Origin: JBBAFS01 sp041655255
GTDB lineage: Bacteria; Spirochaetota; Spirochaetia; Sphaerochaetales; Sphaerochaetaceae
Direction of reading: 5' to 3'
NCBI GenBank assembly: GCA_041655255.1
Contig: JBBAFS010000072.1
Coordinates: forward strand, 1-7,937
DNA: 7,937 bases
Shown here: positions 6,501 through 7,937 of the stretch, piece after piece
Layout of the letters: the number at the start of each line of letters is the position of its first letter
Position numbering within the stretch: the first letter of the stretch is position 1
The notes under the pieces: generated by a model
Told to the model about the DNA's origin: nothing
The model's database searches: none
Seen by the model: only the letters and a program-made list of their open reading frames with translations
Program-made: the position numbers and the translations under genes

Positions 6501-7704
6501 AAGAAATGTCGTTGAGTTTAGAAATGACTTTGAATTAAAGAAGTCAAGATTGGTAAATGATCATCACCATGCACATGATGCATATCTCAATATTGTAGTA
6601 GGTAACACCTACCACACTCAATATACAGAATCTCCACTAAATTTTGTAAGACAATGGAGAGGGAAAAATTTCCGTTTTAATCCAAGTAAACTGTTTGAAA
6701 ATACTGTTGAAAGAAATGGTTTAGTTGCGTGGGTAAAGGATGATAATTACAGCAACAACAAGGGAAAAAGCAAGCAGGATAAACGTGAGAGTGGAACCAT
6801 TCTTACAGTGAGAAAAACACTGAAAAATCCCAGAGTTCTTGTAACTCGACAGGTAGTTGAGAAGACAGGAGAGTTGTTTAACTTACAACCTATTCGTGCC
6901 AAAAATGGACTAATTCCATTAAAAGGTTCTCCAGCAAACTTTCATGACACTGCTAAATACGGAGGGTATGAGGCTCCTTCAACGGCTTACTTCTCAATTG
7001 TTGAATATACAAAGAAAAATAAAAGACTAAAAAGAATTGTAGCTATTCCAATTATGTACGCTGAAAAATTCACTACAGACCACAACGCTTTAATAAGATA
7101 TTGCGTAGAATCTTTTAATCTTTTAGATCCAAGAATCGTTATGCCAAAGATTCTTGTATTTGAAGCAATTAGAACAAAAGGCTACGAGATAAGATTAAGT
7201 GGTATGACCGAGCCACAGGTTTTTGGAAGAAATAATATTCAGCTTATTCTAGATGAGAGCGATTATGACTATATTGTTCAAACTGAAAAATTTGTTTCTT
7301 TTATACAAAAGCAGAGACAATCTTCAAGTAACACAAATCAGGATTTCAGGGAAATAGCTGAGAGTTTTTCAGTTTCGTTGGATAAAAATATCGAAATGTA
7401 TGAGGTTCTTCTTGCCAAGGAGAGGGATACCATTTTTAGAAGAAGGCCTGCGAATCAGGCTGGATTTTTAGAATCAAAACGAGAAGAATTTGCAGAACTA
7501 GATTTAACAGAGCAAGGTGCAGTAATCCTTCAATTAATTAACTTATTTTCCTGTAGTTCAGTCACTGCAAATCTAAAACTTCTTGGTGGTGGGGCAAGTG
7601 TAGGATCTATTAAGTATGCTTCAGTTTTAGATGAGAATACCTTTCTTATTCATTATTCACCAACAGGAGTATTTTCAAAAACTATCAAAGTAGATGACCT
7701 ATGA
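3517..7704 (+). CDS. cas9: CRISPR-associated endonuclease Cas9
   Basis: A 1395-residue RNA-guided DNA endonuclease, similar in length and N-terminal motifs to the Treponema denticola enzyme. Order: RuvC-I (YYLGLDIGTNSVGWAV, catalytic Asp16); arginine-rich bridge helix, about 54-80 (RRLHRSARRRHQRKLQR); recognition lobe to about 770; RuvC-II (RIFIEMARE, Glu805); HNH, about 860-920 (YDIDHIYPQS, Asp885 and His886, with Asn909); RuvC-III (NDHHHAHDAYLN, His1018 and Asp1021); PAM-interacting C-terminus, about 1100-1395. All catalytic residues are present, so it should cut both strands. Cys867, Cys870, His905 and Cys908 frame the HNH core as a probable zinc site, absent from SpCas9. The C-terminal LIHYSPTG aligns with SpCas9 LIHQSITG, but the Arg pair that reads GG is missing upstream of it. 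The gene looks more A/T-rich than nrdDG. It overlaps cas1 by 4 bp and lies beside a divergent tracrRNA. Confidence 0.97.
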   Translation: MSHQKREVSDYYLGLDIGTNSVGWAVTDTDYELLKANKKELWGARLFDAAETAADRRLHRSARRRHQRKLQRLQLLKTIFEQKINETDPQFFTRMKESAYHKEDKSHDSIATLFNDPTYGDAHLHKDFPTFFHLRSHLLYEKETSSDVRLVYLAIHHILKNRGHFLFPGETLNTSDSLDSALEDVKNYLFDLMNYHMSFNNVSNEEIGKILKEKKQTVKRRGLSEILTLSYAGEEEIETSPNTLKSEIIKALTGSPFTLSVLFENESYKESDYNKIELRKDNYEEHKDNVEALLDPEEFQLIEAFEAIYNWTLLSDILKGKNYISDAKISSYDEHKEDLRTLKQLVKTYIPSSYNEAFKDPSKTHNYAHYVGSGTQHGIKVDVKHKSKCSQEEVNKYFENLLKHVVNDDDSSLSNMKERLSLKEALPKQRIRDNRTIPTQLHKTELKTILDNANQHHPFLSIPDEDGYTPTEKILSMMSFRVPYYVGPLNTYHMEEEGMEGFAWMVRQKGEENTRILPWNWERVVDQHASAENFINRMTNSCTYLYSESVLPKNSLLYTKYMVLNELNNVKIHGELIPVDLKKQIYQELFLDSGRKTITLAMLKNYLVVNNIINKTDKEHVTGVDITFTSSLKSHIDFYEPFLKPGILTEKEVEDIIEWKAFYVDDAKILEEKISAELGNKLTAQQIKEILKIVRSYKGWGRLSKALLTEIYDEDPTTGEAKSIIKAMWDSNNNLMELLSDRFTYLSQIQEINRESISDKAFSYESLVKPLPVSPPVKRQIWQTLLVVKELRKIQGKAPKRIFIEMAREEGIKKRTTSRKESLQKLYESCKNDLDFNKGLIASLEEKSPAQLRRDELYFYYTQLGKCPYCGESINLQRMGDYDIDHIYPQSLIKDDSLDNRVLVHKTCNGKKGDQYPLPYELRAKMGGFWGVLVSKGLISKEKYYRLTRSTELNEEELAAFINRQIVETRQSSKHIANILKQIFGDDQLITYVKARNVVEFRNDFELKKSRLVNDHHHAHDAYLNIVVGNTYHTQYTESPLNFVRQWRGKNFRFNPSKLFENTVERNGLVAWVKDDNYSNNKGKSKQDKRESGTILTVRKTLKNPRVLVTRQVVEKTGELFNLQPIRAKNGLIPLKGSPANFHDTAKYGGYEAPSTAYFSIVEYTKKNKRLKRIVAIPIMYAEKFTTDHNALIRYCVESFNLLDPRIVMPKILVFEAIRTKGYEIRLSGMTEPQVFGRNNIQLILDESDYDYIVQTEKFVSFIQKQRQSSSNTNQDFREIAESFSVSLDKNIEMYEVLLAKERDTIFRRRPANQAGFLESKREEFAELDLTEQGAVILQLINLFSCSSVTANLKLLGGGASVGSIKYASVLDENTFLIHYSPTGVFSKTIKVDDL

Positions 7705-7937
7705 GTTGGCGCATTGTAGTTGTTTCGAAACGAGCAAAGCTTGAATACAAGATGAATTATCTTGTTGTGAGAGATACGGAAGTACTGAGAATACATCTCA
7801 GTGAGATTCATACACTTATAGTCGAGTCGACTGCTGTATCGCTCACGGCTATGCTCATTGCACAGCTACAAGAAAGAAAGATTAATATTATTTTTTGTGA
7901 TAACCATAGAAACCCTCTATGTAATGTCCTTCCTTTT
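7701..7937 (+). CDS. cas1: CRISPR-associated integrase Cas1 (type II), N-terminal fragment
   Basis: The ATG at 7701 overlaps the cas9 stop as ATGA; 79 codons are visible and the frame is still open at the window end. The start MSWRIVVVSKRAKLEYKMNY, then HLSEIHTLIVES, and INIIFCDNHRNP with ending VLPF, match the N-terminal beta-domain of type II Cas1. Cas1 pairs with Cas2 to insert new spacers next to the leader; in type II systems Cas9 and often Csn2 assist. The catalytic Glu/His/Asp residues lie further on, outside the window, so intactness cannot be judged. The overlap implies coupled translation and a cas9-cas1 operon. The truncation is caused by the window edge only. Confidence 0.93.
   Translation, partial: MSWRIVVVSKRAKLEYKMNYLVVRDTEVLRIHLSEIHTLIVESTAVSLTAMLIAQLQERKINIIFCDNHRNPLCNVLPF

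Overview
The window reads as chromosomal DNA of an anaerobic bacterium, most likely a spirochaete of the Treponema/Sphaerochaeta type. This rests on recalled resemblance: the Cas9 start (LGLDIGTNSVGWAVTDTDY, LLKAN, LWGARLF, AAETA), its 1395-residue length and its RuvC/HNH motifs look like the Treponema denticola Cas9 group, and an oxygen-sensitive class III ribonucleotide reductase is present. No database search was possible, so the taxonomy is tentative.

Left part (1-2924): the last 45 codons of an OsmC-like gene run rightward to a stop at 138-140. Facing it is a leftward two-gene operon, nrdD (852-2924) then nrdG (157-855), joined by an ATGA overlap. NrdD is the glycyl-radical ribonucleoside-triphosphate reductase and NrdG the radical-SAM activase that installs its radical.

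Control region (about 2923-3205, minus strand): three layers of control are packed in front of nrdD. There is a sigma-70-like promoter (3177-3205), a pair of NrdR boxes exactly 31 bp apart (3168-3183 over the -10, and 3137-3152 downstream), and a full cobalamin riboswitch aptamer (3001-3140). The riboswitch feeds a visible expression platform in which an 8-bp hairpin buries the Shine-Dalgarno and AUG, with a competing antisequester. This predicts that B12 shuts off the B12-independent reductase, which in turn predicts a B12-dependent class II enzyme (nrdJ) elsewhere in the genome.

CRISPR part (3388-7937): a type II CRISPR-Cas locus begins here. A tracrRNA gene (about 3388-3480, minus strand), with promoter, three hairpins and an intrinsic terminator, lies back-to-back with cas9 (3517-7704, plus strand). 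Its -35 hexamer sits between the cas9 Shine-Dalgarno and ATG, so the cas9 leader is antisense to the tracrRNA. cas1 (7701 to window end) follows with a 4-bp overlap. The CRISPR array, cas2 and any csn2 would lie beyond the right edge. Cas9 keeps all expected catalytic residues, carries a probable C2HC zinc site around its HNH domain, and lacks the two C-terminal arginines that read GG in SpCas9.

The remaining intergenic stretch (3206-3387, about 180 bp) is A/T-rich and holds only an imperfect dyad and a weak candidate promoter. The systems here belong to known classes; the most unusual elements are the overlap of transcriptional and RNA-level control at nrdDG and the tracrRNA/cas9 arrangement.
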